Part shown: positions 43,174-53,050 of the stretch, in pieces
Numbering within the stretch: position 1 is the stretch's first letter
How the letters are laid out: the number at the start of each line of letters is the position of its first letter
Assembly: GCA_900552135.1 (NCBI GenBank)
Contig: URYN01000003.1
Coordinates: forward strand, 62,001-126,000
Reading direction: 5' to 3'
DNA from: an uncultured Clostridium sp.
GTDB lineage: Bacteria; Bacillota; Clostridia; TANB77; CAG-508
Length of the DNA: 64,000 nucleotides
Notes under the pieces: model-generated
What the model saw: only the letters and a program-made list of their open reading frames with translations
Database searches by the model: none
What the model was told of the DNA's origin: nothing
Made by a program: the position numbers and the translations under genes

Positions 43174-43974
43174 ATGGGAGCAATACTATATTTATATATT
43201 TTTTTAATTGGAATAACATTTGGTAGCTTTTTTACGCTTGCAGTATATAGAATACCATTAGGTAAGGATATAACTCATACAAGATCTTTCTGCCCTAATT
43301 GTAATCATAAACTAGGTTTTTGGGATATGATTCCATTATTCAGCTATATATTTTTAGGTGGAAAATGTAGATATTGCAAACAAAAAATACGTCCAAGGTA
43401 CTTCATTTTAGAATTACTTTCAGGAATGGTTTTTGTTTTGTTTGCCATGTCTATAAAAATATACACATTAGAAATTTCAAAAATGGTATACTTTATATTT
43501 GGATTATTGTATATTGCAGGATTATTTATTATTTGTGGTATAGATAAGGAAAGAATACAAATCCAAAACGAAGTTATTTTATATATGAGTATAGTTGAAG
43601 CACTATATATGATATATCTATATGTAATAGAAAAAACTAGTATTTATAGATATGTTATATATTTATTTGTGCTTGCATTGCTAATAGCACTAAATATTAT
43701 CTATTTTAGAAAGAAAATAAAAAATAATTACACGATAGAAATTTTAATATTAACAACGATAATGTTAACATTTACCTATGAAACTTGTACAATTCTTACA
43801 ATAGCAACTACACTGTTAATTATTGCTTTTAAAATAATTTTTGAAAAAATAAATAAAAAATCGAAGTACATAAAAAAAGATACGAATAAAAAATTACCTA
43901 TTGGATTTTACTTGGGAGTATCTAATATAATAATGCTAATTTTTACAAATTTTATGATATTTTATATGATGTGA
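43174..43974 (+). CDS. pilD: Prepilin peptidase, atypical A24 family
   Basis: 266 residues, about seven membrane helices. The N-terminal methylation domain is normal: GITFGSFFTLAVYRIPLG, then two CxxC zinc pairs (CPNC, CRYC) and RPRYFILELLSG. The first catalytic Asp is present in CGIDKERIQIQNEV. The second catalytic motif, normally G-x-G-D, is not found; the matching region reads TFTYETCTI, with Glu where Asp is expected. A Lys-rich stretch and a PIGFYLGVS segment end the protein as in normal enzymes. It should cut all prepilins of the window if still active. Confidence 0.85.
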   Translation: MGAILYLYIFLIGITFGSFFTLAVYRIPLGKDITHTRSFCPNCNHKLGFWDMIPLFSYIFLGGKCRYCKQKIRPRYFILELLSGMVFVLFAMSIKIYTLEISKMVYFIFGLLYIAGLFIICGIDKERIQIQNEVILYMSIVEALYMIYLYVIEKTSIYRYVIYLFVLALLIALNIIYFRKKIKNNYTIEILILTTIMLTFTYETCTILTIATTLLIIAFKIIFEKINKKSKYIKKDTNKKLPIGFYLGVSNIIMLIFTNFMIFYMM

Positions 43975-43999
43975 TAAAACACCTCGAATGGAGGAAAAA

Positions 44000-44470
44000 A
44001 TGAAAATTAACCTAATTAAGAAAAAAATGATGAACGATAAAGGTGTAACAGGGATTGATATTGTAGTTGCAGTGTTAGTTATGTCAATTTTTGCGGGAAC
44101 GGCAATTGTATTAATGAAAAATTTGTATCTGCAGGCAGTTGAAATACAAAAGACTGCAAATGCTAATGCATATCTTACAATTATATTGGAAAAAGCAGAT
44201 GAAAAGTCTTATGATGAGGTAACAGATGATTTTGTTACAAATTTGATTCGAGCTGGAGAAATAAAAATAGGTAGTGAGGAAAATTCAATTCCAGATGAAT
44301 ATGAAATTACATTTAATGTTGAACCAATTGAGGCTTCTGGAAAAACTCTAAAAAATGTTAAAAAAGTTACAATAAAGATAAAATATTATTTGGATAAAGA
44401 TAAAACAAAGTCGAAAGAAATAGTCATGAGCAAATTAAAAGTAAATGAAGTATATAATACAAATGCTTAA
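44000..44470 (+). CDS. Minor pilin (PilV/GspI-like)
   Basis: 156 residues. Basic leader ending NDKG, then VTGIDIVVAVLVMSIFAG, a class III prepilin start. The rest is a small domain with EYEITFNVEPIE and TIKIKYYLDKDK strands. The start at 44000 has GGAGG upstream; an in-frame ATG at 43988 overlaps that site. Position between pilD and pilB and size suggest a priming minor pilin. Confidence 0.75.
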   Translation: MKINLIKKKMMNDKGVTGIDIVVAVLVMSIFAGTAIVLMKNLYLQAVEIQKTANANAYLTIILEKADEKSYDEVTDDFVTNLIRAGEIKIGSEENSIPDEYEITFNVEPIEASGKTLKNVKKVTIKIKYYLDKDKTKSKEIVMSKLKVNEVYNTNA

Positions 44471-44519
44471 TATTCATTATTTTAGTATATAATATTTTAT
44501 ATATGAAAGGGAACGAAAT

Positions 44520-44987
44520 ATGAAAGATATAATGAAATCGCAAAATGGTGTTACACTTGTTCAGCTTACAATTTATCTAATTGCAATGTTAGTAGTTATT
44601 GGAATGATGACAACACTTAGTAACTTTTTCTATGGAAATATAAATATAATAAGAGAAGCTTCTAGATATGCAGCTGAGTTTGATAAGTTTAATACACATT
44701 TTGTTAAAGACGTAGAATCAAATAATGAAGTAAATATTACAACAACTGATGGACAGGTAACTATAATATTTGAAGATGGAACGACTTATACTTACAATTC
44801 ACATGATGAAGGGCTTTATAGAGAAAGTGTAAAAATTTCCACTAATGTAAAAGCTTTCACAGCGACTAAAAAAATAATAACAATTAACAATGTAGACAAA
44901 GACATAGTTACTGTAAAAATCATAATTGGAAATAGTACACAAACACTATTTTCAAAACAAATTGACTACACTTTAAAATACTGGTAA
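44520..44987 (+). CDS. Minor pilin (PilW/GspJ/ComGF-like)
   Basis: 155 residues. Leader MKDIMKSQNG, then VTLVQLTIYLIAMLVVIGMM. The C-terminal domain has beta strands typical of ComGF/GspJ proteins (EVNITTTDGQVTIIFEDGTT, LYRESVKIS, TLKYW). AAAGGGAA precedes the ATG. With the previous gene it likely forms the pilus initiation complex. Confidence 0.75.
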   Translation: MKDIMKSQNGVTLVQLTIYLIAMLVVIGMMTTLSNFFYGNINIIREASRYAAEFDKFNTHFVKDVESNNEVNITTTDGQVTIIFEDGTTYTYNSHDEGLYRESVKISTNVKAFTATKKIITINNVDKDIVTVKIIIGNSTQTLFSKQIDYTLKYW

Positions 44988-45035
44988 AGATATACTTTTT
45001 AATTAAAAATCTTTAAAGTTAGAAAGGAAGAATAC

Positions 45036-46664
45036 ATGGATAATAGAAGAAATCAACCTATTGGTATTGAATTAGTAAAAAGAGGAATTGCAACAGAGGA
45101 TGATATAAATAAGGCTTTGGAATATCAAAGAACACATCCTAATAAAAGAATTGGAGATCTTTTAAATGAACTTGGATTATGTGAACCTAGAAAACTGATT
45201 AATGCAATTGGAGAAATAATTGGAGAAAAGGCAATTTATTTAACAGCAGCAGATATAAAGATAGATATTACAAATTATATATCTTTAGATATTGCAAGAA
45301 AGAACAATGCTGTTCCTTTTGATGTTGATACTGGCAAAATAAAAGTATGTTTTGCTGAAACAACAAATAAAAGAACTGTTGATCAAATGAGACTTTTATT
45401 CTTGAATAAAGGTCTTGTAATGGAGAAATATATTTCTTTTGAATCTAATATTTTAAATATTATAAATTCATTAGAAGGTGTTGCCTCAGATAATATTGAT
45501 GTAAATGCTGATATATCTGGACTTATTGATTCTATAATTAAGACTGGTATGGAAAAAAGAGCAAGTGATATTCATATAGAGCCTGAGGAATCAACCGTAA
45601 GAATAAGATATAGAATTGATGGTGAGTTGGTTACCGCAGCCACAATAGAAAAAGAAAAACAACAACAATTAATCGGAAGATTAAAAGCAATATCAAATAT
45701 GCATCAGGAAAAGCAAGAATCTCAAGATGGAAGAATTTTGATGTATCCAGATTACAATATTCGTGTATCTTCACAGAAAAATGTTTATGGAGAAAAGTTC
45801 GTTTTAAGATTGCTGAAGAAAAATGCAGACGTTCAACAGATATTTGAATTAGGATTTCCAAATGATCCTGAACTAGTAAAGAGAAGCTTCAACAAGAAAA
45901 ACAGTATCGTCTTAATTGCGGCTCCTACTGGAGAGGGTAAAACAACAACACTTTATAGTATAATAGATTTCTTAAATAGACCAGAAATTAATATAACAAC
46001 AATAGAGGACCCAGTTGAAATAAGAATTCCAGGATTAAACCAAATTGAAATTGATACAAAAACATCTTTCTCTGATTCATTAAGAACAGTTTTAAGACAA
46101 GATCCAGATATAATTCTTGTTGGAGAAATTCGTGATAAAGAAACAGCAGAAATTGCAATGCAAGCTGGTCAAACAGGTCACTATGTTTTATCTACAATAC
46201 ACACAATAGATAGTGTAGAGGTAATCACAAGACTTAGAAAAATAGGAGTAACAAATTACGATATAGCAAGTACTTTAGCGACATCTGTATCTCAAAGACT
46301 TGTAAGAAAAGTTTGCAAAGATTGTGCCAGAGAAAGAGAATTTACTCAAGAAGAAAAAGATATAATAAATGGAATTGCAAAAAAATATGGTGTGGAGTAT
46401 GATTTTACAGGAAAACATACTTATGATGCAGTTGGCTGTGAAAAGTGTAACAATAGTGGTTATTATGGAAGAATTGGTATGTTCGAGGTTTTAAATATAA
46501 CAGATCAAATAAAAGAATTGATAATGAATGATCACTCAAGCATTGAAATTAGAAAAGAAGCAATAAATGAAGGTTACAAACCACTTATTATAGATGGATT
46601 TAATAAAATAATGGAAGGATATACAACATTAAAAGAATTAAATTCAAAATTAATATTATATTAA
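45036..46664 (+). CDS. pilB: Pilus extension ATPase PilB
   Basis: 542 residues. An N-terminal MshEN-type domain (GIELVKRGIATEDDINKALE, c-di-GMP binding in relatives) is followed by the secretion ATPase core. Walker A APTGEGKTTT is at about residue 296, the Asp box DPDIILVGEIRDKETA near 357, the His box TGHYVLSTIHT near 385. The zinc-binding cysteines CKDC (427) and CEKC (468) place it in the PilB/GspE class rather than PilT. It drives pilus extension at the membrane. Confidence 0.95.
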   Translation: MDNRRNQPIGIELVKRGIATEDDINKALEYQRTHPNKRIGDLLNELGLCEPRKLINAIGEIIGEKAIYLTAADIKIDITNYISLDIARKNNAVPFDVDTGKIKVCFAETTNKRTVDQMRLLFLNKGLVMEKYISFESNILNIINSLEGVASDNIDVNADISGLIDSIIKTGMEKRASDIHIEPEESTVRIRYRIDGELVTAATIEKEKQQQLIGRLKAISNMHQEKQESQDGRILMYPDYNIRVSSQKNVYGEKFVLRLLKKNADVQQIFELGFPNDPELVKRSFNKKNSIVLIAAPTGEGKTTTLYSIIDFLNRPEINITTIEDPVEIRIPGLNQIEIDTKTSFSDSLRTVLRQDPDIILVGEIRDKETAEIAMQAGQTGHYVLSTIHTIDSVEVITRLRKIGVTNYDIASTLATSVSQRLVRKVCKDCAREREFTQEEKDIINGIAKKYGVEYDFTGKHTYDAVGCEKCNNSGYYGRIGMFEVLNITDQIKELIMNDHSSIEIRKEAINEGYKPLIIDGFNKIMEGYTTLKELNSKLILY

Positions 46665-46721
46665 AAACTGGTAGAAATTTTTAAACAGATGATATAAAAT
46701 AATTGAAAGGAATACTTCAAA

Positions 46722-47840
46722 ATGGTAAATGTTGATAATATTTTAAGAACAGCAATTGAAAAAGGTGCATCAGATGTGCATCTGATATGTGGAATTAAAC
46801 CAATGCTTAGAATTGCAAGAAATCTTATACCTTGTGAGGGATGCGAAGACCTTACTGCAGAAGATATTATGGATATATATGACTACTTTATTAGGGGAAA
46901 TATAGATAAAGATAATGTTTTTAAAGAGACAAGAAAACTAGATACATCTTATGAATTTGAAGGGTTGCGTTTAAGATTAAATGTGTCACGTTCTAACGAC
47001 ATTCCGTTATTTACACTAAGAATTATAAAAAATGAGCTTCCATCTTTTGAACAACTTGGAGTTCCAGATATAGTAAGAAGAATGATGTATCAGCCACAAG
47101 GATTGGTTCTTGTAACTGGTAAAACAAACTCTGGTAAAACAACAACTTTGAATGCTTTGATTAACGATATAAATGAAAACCAAAATAAAAAGATACTAAC
47201 ACTTGAAAGTCCAATTGAGTATAAACATCATTGCAAAAAATCTGTAATTGTACAAAAAGAAGTTGGAGTAGGACAAGATATTCTAACATATCAAGATGGT
47301 GTAAAGAACTGTTTAAGAGAAGACTGCGATATTCTGGTAATAGGAGAGATTCGTGATAGAGAAACTATGGATGCAGCAATTGAAACAGCAGAATCTGGAC
47401 ACCTAGTTATTGGAACACTTCATACAAAATCTTGTGCAGAAACAATCGATAGAATGATAAACTTCTATGATATATCAGATCAGCAAAGTGTAAAATTCTT
47501 GATTGCATCATTATTAAAACTTGTTACATCTCAAAGATTAATAAAGGGCAAGAATGACCAAATGGTAATGGTTCCAGAGGTTATGGTTGTAGATAATATA
47601 GTTCAAGGATTAATTAGAAAAGAAAAATTCAGTGTTTCTGAAGTCGAAGATGCAATACAAAGTTCTTCTGCAAATGGAAGTATTGGATTGATAAATACAC
47701 TTGCAAAACTATTTGTTGATGATGTTATAACACTTGAACAAGCAAAAGCTCAAATAGAGGAAAAGAATATTGAAACATTAAATAGAACAATAATGCAACT
47801 AAAGATAAAAAAACAAAATGCTAATAGAATGGGATACTAA
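46722..47840 (+). CDS. pilT: Pilus retraction ATPase PilT
   Basis: 372 residues. PilT hallmarks: GASDVHLICGIKPMLRI near the N-terminus, Walker A GKTNSGKTTT near residue 133, DCDILVIGEIRDRETM, and SGHLVIGTLHTKS. It lacks the zinc domain of PilB. Having both PilB and PilT implies retractable pili, suited to twitching or DNA uptake. GAAAGG precedes the ATG. Confidence 0.95.
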   Translation: MVNVDNILRTAIEKGASDVHLICGIKPMLRIARNLIPCEGCEDLTAEDIMDIYDYFIRGNIDKDNVFKETRKLDTSYEFEGLRLRLNVSRSNDIPLFTLRIIKNELPSFEQLGVPDIVRRMMYQPQGLVLVTGKTNSGKTTTLNALINDINENQNKKILTLESPIEYKHHCKKSVIVQKEVGVGQDILTYQDGVKNCLREDCDILVIGEIRDRETMDAAIETAESGHLVIGTLHTKSCAETIDRMINFYDISDQQSVKFLIASLLKLVTSQRLIKGKNDQMVMVPEVMVVDNIVQGLIRKEKFSVSEVEDAIQSSSANGSIGLINTLAKLFVDDVITLEQAKAQIEEKNIETLNRTIMQLKIKKQNANRMGY

Positions 47841-47869
47841 TGGAAAAGCTATTATAAAGGAGGTTTAGA

Positions 47870-49222
47870 ATGCCAGAGTATGTATACAGAGCAATTACGA
47901 AGGAAGGAGTAATTGTTAGAAATAGAGTAGATAGTCCAAGTAAACAAACACTTATAAAAAGACTAAAAGCCGGAGAGCTATTACCAATAGATATTGTACA
48001 AGTTGGATATGGACTTGGTAAAAAGAAAGTAGCAAGAAAAAGAAATGTTACTGATATTGATGAAATATTAAAAACGGCTAACTCTGCAACAATTGTTCAG
48101 GGTCGTGCAAGAAAAAAGCAATCAACTCAAGAAAAAATAAATCTTGCATTAAATGGATCACAAAAAGTAACTACCAGAGATATAATGATATTTACTCAAA
48201 ACTTTTATCTATTAAAAAAGGCGGACTTCAACAACATACATGCTTTGAATACAATAATTCAGAGTACTGATAATATAACTTTTAAGGGAATTATAGAAGA
48301 TATATTAGCCGGAGTCGAAGCAGGTGAGTATATGTATACGACAATGGAATATTATTCAAACATATTTCCATATATATATATAAACATGATAAAAGTTGGA
48401 GAGCTATCTGGATCGCTTACACAATCACTTCAACAGGCAATAAAATATCTAGACAGCAATACAGATACTGTAAAAAAATTAAGAGGAATAATAATACCAA
48501 ACGTAATTCAGCTTGTTGCATTACTTGCATTACTATTTGTTGGAAGTTTGTACACAGTACCAACAATACAAAATGTATATAATCAAGTTGGAACAACAGA
48601 AAAACTTCCTGCGATAACATTGTGGTTCTCATCTACACTACAATGGGTAGCGAGCCACTGGTATCTGCCAGTTGGAATAATAGCAATAATTGCAGCAGTA
48701 ATAATTGCATATATAAATACACCAAAAGGAAAATATAACTTTGATTATTTCAAATATACAATGCCTATATTTGGAAAGTTGAACTATATGATGGACTTCT
48801 CAAGATTAATGAGAGCGATGCTTCTTAACCTTGAAAATGGAATGAGAATTCAAGATGCATTGGATGTTAGTAAGAATGTTGTAAGCAATTACGTTATGAG
48901 AGCTATGGTAGAAACATCTATAAACAATATATTAGTTGGTGCGTCGTGGATAGAACCTTTTGAAAATTCTGGCTTGTCATCTTCAATGGTAACAGAAATG
49001 TTAAAAGTAGGTATGCAAACTGACTTATCAGAAATGATGCACAAGTTATTGGATTATATGGACATAGATATAAAGAACATAATGGATACAATTATGGCAG
49101 TATTACCGCAAGTTGTTTACTCAATAGTAGGTGTATTGTTAATATTCGTTGTTGTAGTAGTACTTGTACCATGTATTCAAGTATATATGGGTAACTTCTT
49201 ATTCTCAGCAGCAGGAGTATAA
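47870..49222 (+). CDS. pilC: Pilus inner-membrane platform protein PilC
   Basis: 450 residues. N-terminal YVYRAITKEGVIVRNRVDSP, then two T2SSF domains, each helical plus membrane segments. GELSGSLTQSLQ and the membrane helix IIIPNVIQLVALLALLFVG lie in the first half. LENGMRIQDALDVSKNV and the last helix VVYSIVGVLLIFVVVVVL lie in the second. Between residues 60 and 105 there is a basic insertion not seen in short PilC forms. AAAGGAGG precedes the ATG; a terminator follows, ending the operon. Confidence 0.93.
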   Translation: MPEYVYRAITKEGVIVRNRVDSPSKQTLIKRLKAGELLPIDIVQVGYGLGKKKVARKRNVTDIDEILKTANSATIVQGRARKKQSTQEKINLALNGSQKVTTRDIMIFTQNFYLLKKADFNNIHALNTIIQSTDNITFKGIIEDILAGVEAGEYMYTTMEYYSNIFPYIYINMIKVGELSGSLTQSLQQAIKYLDSNTDTVKKLRGIIIPNVIQLVALLALLFVGSLYTVPTIQNVYNQVGTTEKLPAITLWFSSTLQWVASHWYLPVGIIAIIAAVIIAYINTPKGKYNFDYFKYTMPIFGKLNYMMDFSRLMRAMLLNLENGMRIQDALDVSKNVVSNYVMRAMVETSINNILVGASWIEPFENSGLSSSMVTEMLKVGMQTDLSEMMHKLLDYMDIDIKNIMDTIMAVLPQVVYSIVGVLLIFVVVVVLVPCIQVYMGNFLFSAAGV

Positions 49223-49249
49223 CAAATTTTATAAATTAATATAAAGTGG

Positions 49250-49277
49250 AAAAAGGACAGATTTCTGTTCTTTTTTT
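49250..49277 (+). terminator. Pil operon terminator
   Basis: AAAGGACAG/CTGTTCTTT stem (one G-U) with ATTT loop and seven T. Confidence 0.8.
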
Positions 49278-49280
49278 ACT

Positions 49281-49443
49281 GAGTACATTTTCCTCTCGGA
49301 ACAGAATAGAACATTTTCTCCCCCGGAACCAAATTGTACCGAACCAATTTTTCTATAGAACATTTTCTTCCCTGGAACCAAATTACACCTAAAAATTGAA
49401 TAGGTGAATAGGTACAATTTTTCCTCCGTCCCCCAAATGTACC
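49281..49443. repeat. Cluster of degenerate short palindromic repeats
   Basis: Two 34-base copies starting TAGAACATTTTCT (49307-49340, 49356-49389) are clear, with a shorter relative at 49281-49306. An inverted-type unit with arms GGTACAATTT and AAATGTACC lies at 49411-49443. They share a C-rich or G-rich core between TACATTT/AAATGTA-like arms. Confidence 0.7.
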
Positions 49444-49451
49444 GGTTCAAA

Positions 49452-49480
49452 TTGATTTTTTGCGAGTTATGTGATAATAT
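49452..49480 (+). promoter_or_regulatory. Promoter of the ROK kinase unit
   Basis: TTGATT (49452-49457), 17 bases, TAATAT (49475-49480). Confidence 0.65.
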
Positions 49481-49512
49481 AGTTTTGCGGAAGCATAAGA
49501 AGAATAAATAAA

Positions 49513-50457
49513 ATGGAGAATAATATAAATATGAAGTTTGGAATAGATTTAGGTGGAAGCCATGTTGCAATTGGATTGGTTGATGACAACCATGAAATAA
49601 TAGAAAAGAGAACTTATTATATGAATGATAGAGGAGAGCAACCTCTTGAAAATTATATTTTAAGTTCGATAGTAACAGGAATTAATGAAATTTTGATGAG
49701 CACAAAAAATACTCTTGAAAAAATTGAAACTATAGGAATTGCAACACCTGGAAATCCGAAAGATGGAAAAATTGGGAATGTAGTCAATCTTGGAATAAAA
49801 CAATTCTGTATAGAAGAGAGCATAAGACAAGCCTTCGGAAAGTCGATTGAACATGTTAAAATAAATCTTGCAAATGACGGAAAATGTGCAGGACTTTCAG
49901 AAAAATTTTGTGGTTCACTAAAAGAATATGATGACTGTATATTTTTGTGTATTGGAACTGGAATAGGCGGAGCAGTATTTTTAGGAGGAAACTTTTTAAA
50001 ACCAAAAAGAAATGCTGGTTTCGAGTTTGGCCATATGATAATTGGAAAAGATGGAAATCAAAAATGTAAATGTGGCAATACAGGTTGCTTTGAAGCATAC
50101 TGTTCAAAATTGAAGTTCAAGTCTCAAATGCAAGAAATACTTGGAATACACGAGTACATTGGTGCAAAAGATTTGATTAGAAAAGTAAATGAAAATTTAG
50201 AAAATCCAGCAGTAAAAAAATTATTAGATGAGTACGTAAATAATTTAGCAATAGGAATTGCAAATATTATAAATATATTTGAACCAGAAGCAATAAGCAT
50301 TGGAGGAAGTATGTCGCATTATGATAGTCTTATATTAAACAGACTAAGAGAAAAATTAAATAATGGAGAATACTTATTCAATAAAGATAATCCTCCTAAA
50401 ATTCTTACTGCACAGGCTGGAAATGATGCTGGAATAATTGGAGCTACACTAATATAG
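49513..50457 (+). CDS. ROK family sugar kinase, probable glucokinase
   Basis: 314 residues from the ATG at 49513, or 308 from the ATG at 49531, where the family N-terminus KFGIDLGGSHVAIGLV begins; ribosome sites are weak for both. ATP-binding LFLCIGTGIGGAVFLGG is central and the ROK zinc motif is CKCGNTGCFEAYC. ROK kinases phosphorylate glucose or related sugars in the cytoplasm; no DNA-binding domain is fused, so it is not a repressor. It has its own promoter and leads into rsmA 17 bases after its stop. Confidence 0.88.
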   Translation: MENNINMKFGIDLGGSHVAIGLVDDNHEIIEKRTYYMNDRGEQPLENYILSSIVTGINEILMSTKNTLEKIETIGIATPGNPKDGKIGNVVNLGIKQFCIEESIRQAFGKSIEHVKINLANDGKCAGLSEKFCGSLKEYDDCIFLCIGTGIGGAVFLGGNFLKPKRNAGFEFGHMIIGKDGNQKCKCGNTGCFEAYCSKLKFKSQMQEILGIHEYIGAKDLIRKVNENLENPAVKKLLDEYVNNLAIGIANIINIFEPEAISIGGSMSHYDSLILNRLREKLNNGEYLFNKDNPPKILTAQAGNDAGIIGATLI

Positions 50458-50474
50458 AAAGGAGAACTTAAAGA

Positions 50475-51362
50475 ATGAATGTATACGATGAAACAAGTCA
50501 AATTCTTAAAACTTATAGAATACAAGCAAATAAGAGTTTAGGTCAAAATTTCTTGGTAAATGACGAAGTTGTCGAAAAAATAATTGATTCAGCAGAATTG
50601 GAAAAAGACGATTTAGTAATTGAAATTGGGCCAGGACTTGGAGTATTAACAAATAGACTATTACAGAAATGTAATAATGTTGTTTGTATAGAACTTGACG
50701 AAAGAATGATAAAAATTCTAAAAGACAGATTTAAATTATACATTGATGGAACATATCTTGCTAATTTAGAGATAATAAACGAAGATGTGTTAAAGGTAAA
50801 TTTAGAAGAATTAATAGCCGAAAAAAGAAAAGAAAGAAATATAAAAAATGTAAAAGTTGTTGCAAATCTTCCATATTATATTAGTACACCAATCATAATG
50901 AAATTACTTGAGAGTAGACTAAGCATTGATGAAATAATAGTAATGGTGCAAAAGGAAGTCGCAGAGAGGTTAACTGCAAAAACAGGAACAAGACTTGCGG
51001 GAGCAATAACTTATGTTGTGGAGTATTTTTCCGATGCAACCGAAATAATAAGAGTACCAAAGGAAAGCTTCATTCCTAGTCCAAAGGTAGAATCGGAAGT
51101 TATAAAGCTTGAAATAAGAAAAGCACCTAAAATAAGTGTGGAAGATGAAAAGTTCTTGTTTGATTTAGTACAAAGAAGCTTCACACAAAGAAGAAAAACG
51201 CTTACAAATGCTTTGGTGAACTATGGTTATATGAAAAACAAAGAAGAAGTGGAAAATATGTGGAAAAACCTTGGCATGGAAGCAACAGTTAGAGGGGAAA
51301 GTTTAAATTTAGAGCAATTTGCGGAAATTGCAAATTATATAAAAAATAGAAAAGCACAGTAG
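50475..51362 (+). CDS. rsmA: 16S rRNA dimethyladenosine transferase RsmA (KsgA)
   Basis: 295 residues. SAM-binding VIEIGPGLGVLTNRL and the catalytic VANLPYYISTPIIMKLL motif are clear, as is the N-terminal KSLGQNFLVND. The enzyme dimethylates two adenines at the 3' end of 16S rRNA in a late assembly step. GAAAGGAG precedes the ATG. It is in the ROK kinase operon, ten bases before the next gene. Confidence 0.96.
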   Translation: MNVYDETSQILKTYRIQANKSLGQNFLVNDEVVEKIIDSAELEKDDLVIEIGPGLGVLTNRLLQKCNNVVCIELDERMIKILKDRFKLYIDGTYLANLEIINEDVLKVNLEELIAEKRKERNIKNVKVVANLPYYISTPIIMKLLESRLSIDEIIVMVQKEVAERLTAKTGTRLAGAITYVVEYFSDATEIIRVPKESFIPSPKVESEVIKLEIRKAPKISVEDEKFLFDLVQRSFTQRRKTLTNALVNYGYMKNKEEVENMWKNLGMEATVRGESLNLEQFAEIANYIKNRKAQ

Positions 51363-51372
51363 GAAAGGAACA

Positions 51373-52983
51373 ATGATTATGAAAGTTATAGAAAAATACG
51401 ATGAAGAAATAAAAAAAGCAAAAGAAGAAGGAAGAACAATAATTGCATGTATGTGTAACAATGAGGTAAAATCTTTAAATTACGATTTGAAAGAAAAAGA
51501 TAAAATTGAATTGTTAGATACTACAACAAAAGATGGTATGAGAATATATATAAGAGGAATTTTATATATAATGGCAAAAGCACTACATGAAAAATATCCA
51601 GAGGCTTTGCTAAGTGTAAACTATCAATTGTCAGACGCAATGTTTTGCAAAATAGACAACATGAAAGTTACAGAGGAGCTTATTGCAGATGTTAAGAAGA
51701 GAATGCAAGAAATAATTAATGCAAACATAGAAATTAGAAAAATAATAATGAATAAAGAAGAGGCAGAGAAATTTTATTCAAGCGAAAAAACGCAAAGAGG
51801 AATTGCACAAATAGACAATAAGCAAAAGGAAAGCGTATCTTTATATTACTGTGAAGACTATTACAACTACTTCTTCGGAGTAATGCCAGTTTCTACAGGA
51901 TACACAAATATATTTGATATAATTACATATAAAGATGGTTTCTTAGTAAGATATCCTTCTAGAAAAAATCCAACAGTATTAACGCCACATAAGAGCAACA
52001 AAAAATTGTTAGCTACACTTGAAGAATATGAAGATATTCATAAAGTTTTAGGAGTTGATACATTATATAAATTAAACAAAGAAATAAAAGAAGGAAAAAC
52101 CAGAGAAATCATAATGCTTTCAGAAGCATTACATGAAAAGAAAATTTCAGACATTGCAGATGATGTTGCAAAGAGAAAAAATGTAAAAATGGTATTAATT
52201 GCAGGACCTTCATCTTCAGGAAAAACAACATTTGCAAAAAGATTAGGAATAGAGCTAAGATTAAATGGCTTGAAACCAGTTACAATTTCTGTAGATAATT
52301 ATTTTGTTGAAAGAAAAGACAATCCAAAAGATGAAAATGGAGATTACGATTTTGAATGCTTAGAGGCAATAGATTTAGAACTATTTAATAACCATATAAA
52401 AACTCTTCTTGATGGTGGAGAAATTGATGTTCCAACATTTGATTTCAAAGAAGGAACTAAAAAATATAATGGCAAAAAAATGAAATTGGCAAGTGACGAA
52501 ATCTTAGTAATAGAAGGAATCCACTGCCTAAACGATAAACTTACTGAATCAATTCCAATGGATCAAAAATATAAAATATATATTAGTGATTTAACAGTAT
52601 TAAACATAGATTACTGCAACAGAATTTCAACAACAGATACAAGATTGCTAAGAAGAATTGTAAGAGATAACAATTTCAGAGGTTATACTGCACTTCATAC
52701 ATTAAGTACATGGTCAAGCGTAAATAGAGGTGAAAACAAAAACATATTCCCACACCAAGAGAACTGTGACGCAATGTTCAATTCATCTTTAATATATGAA
52801 ATAAGTGTTCTAAAAAAACATGCACTACCACAACTAGAAAAAATAACAAATGAAGAAAAAGAATATTCGGAAGCAAAGAGGTTAGCAGAATTCTTAAAAT
52901 ATTTTGAAGATATAGACGAAGAATTTATACCAAGAAATTCTTTACTAAGAGAATTTATAGGAAACAGCATATTTGGTGACTAG
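51373..52983 (+). CDS. Nucleoside kinase (uridine kinase-like) with ThrRS-type N-terminal region
   Basis: 536 residues. Residues 1-190 resemble the TGS plus second-additional domain found in threonyl-tRNA synthetase (IIACMCNNEVKSLNYDLKEK at the start). Residues 260-480 are a phosphoribulokinase/uridine-kinase domain with Walker A GPSSSGKTTFAKRL and VISVDNYFVE-like TISVDNYFVERKD, then DVPTFDFKEG and LVIEGIHCLND. This two-part architecture is common in Clostridia and Bacteroidota, where it is annotated as a nucleoside or uridine kinase. It follows rsmA by ten bases with AGGAAAGGAA upstream. Confidence 0.88.
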   Translation: MIMKVIEKYDEEIKKAKEEGRTIIACMCNNEVKSLNYDLKEKDKIELLDTTTKDGMRIYIRGILYIMAKALHEKYPEALLSVNYQLSDAMFCKIDNMKVTEELIADVKKRMQEIINANIEIRKIIMNKEEAEKFYSSEKTQRGIAQIDNKQKESVSLYYCEDYYNYFFGVMPVSTGYTNIFDIITYKDGFLVRYPSRKNPTVLTPHKSNKKLLATLEEYEDIHKVLGVDTLYKLNKEIKEGKTREIIMLSEALHEKKISDIADDVAKRKNVKMVLIAGPSSSGKTTFAKRLGIELRLNGLKPVTISVDNYFVERKDNPKDENGDYDFECLEAIDLELFNNHIKTLLDGGEIDVPTFDFKEGTKKYNGKKMKLASDEILVIEGIHCLNDKLTESIPMDQKYKIYISDLTVLNIDYCNRISTTDTRLLRRIVRDNNFRGYTALHTLSTWSSVNRGENKNIFPHQENCDAMFNSSLIYEISVLKKHALPQLEKITNEEKEYSEAKRLAEFLKYFEDIDEEFIPRNSLLREFIGNSIFGD

Positions 52984-53050
52984 AAAAAGAAAATAATAGG
53001 AGGGAATCAATTATAAATTAATATTAGTATGTAATTGATTATAAGAGAAT

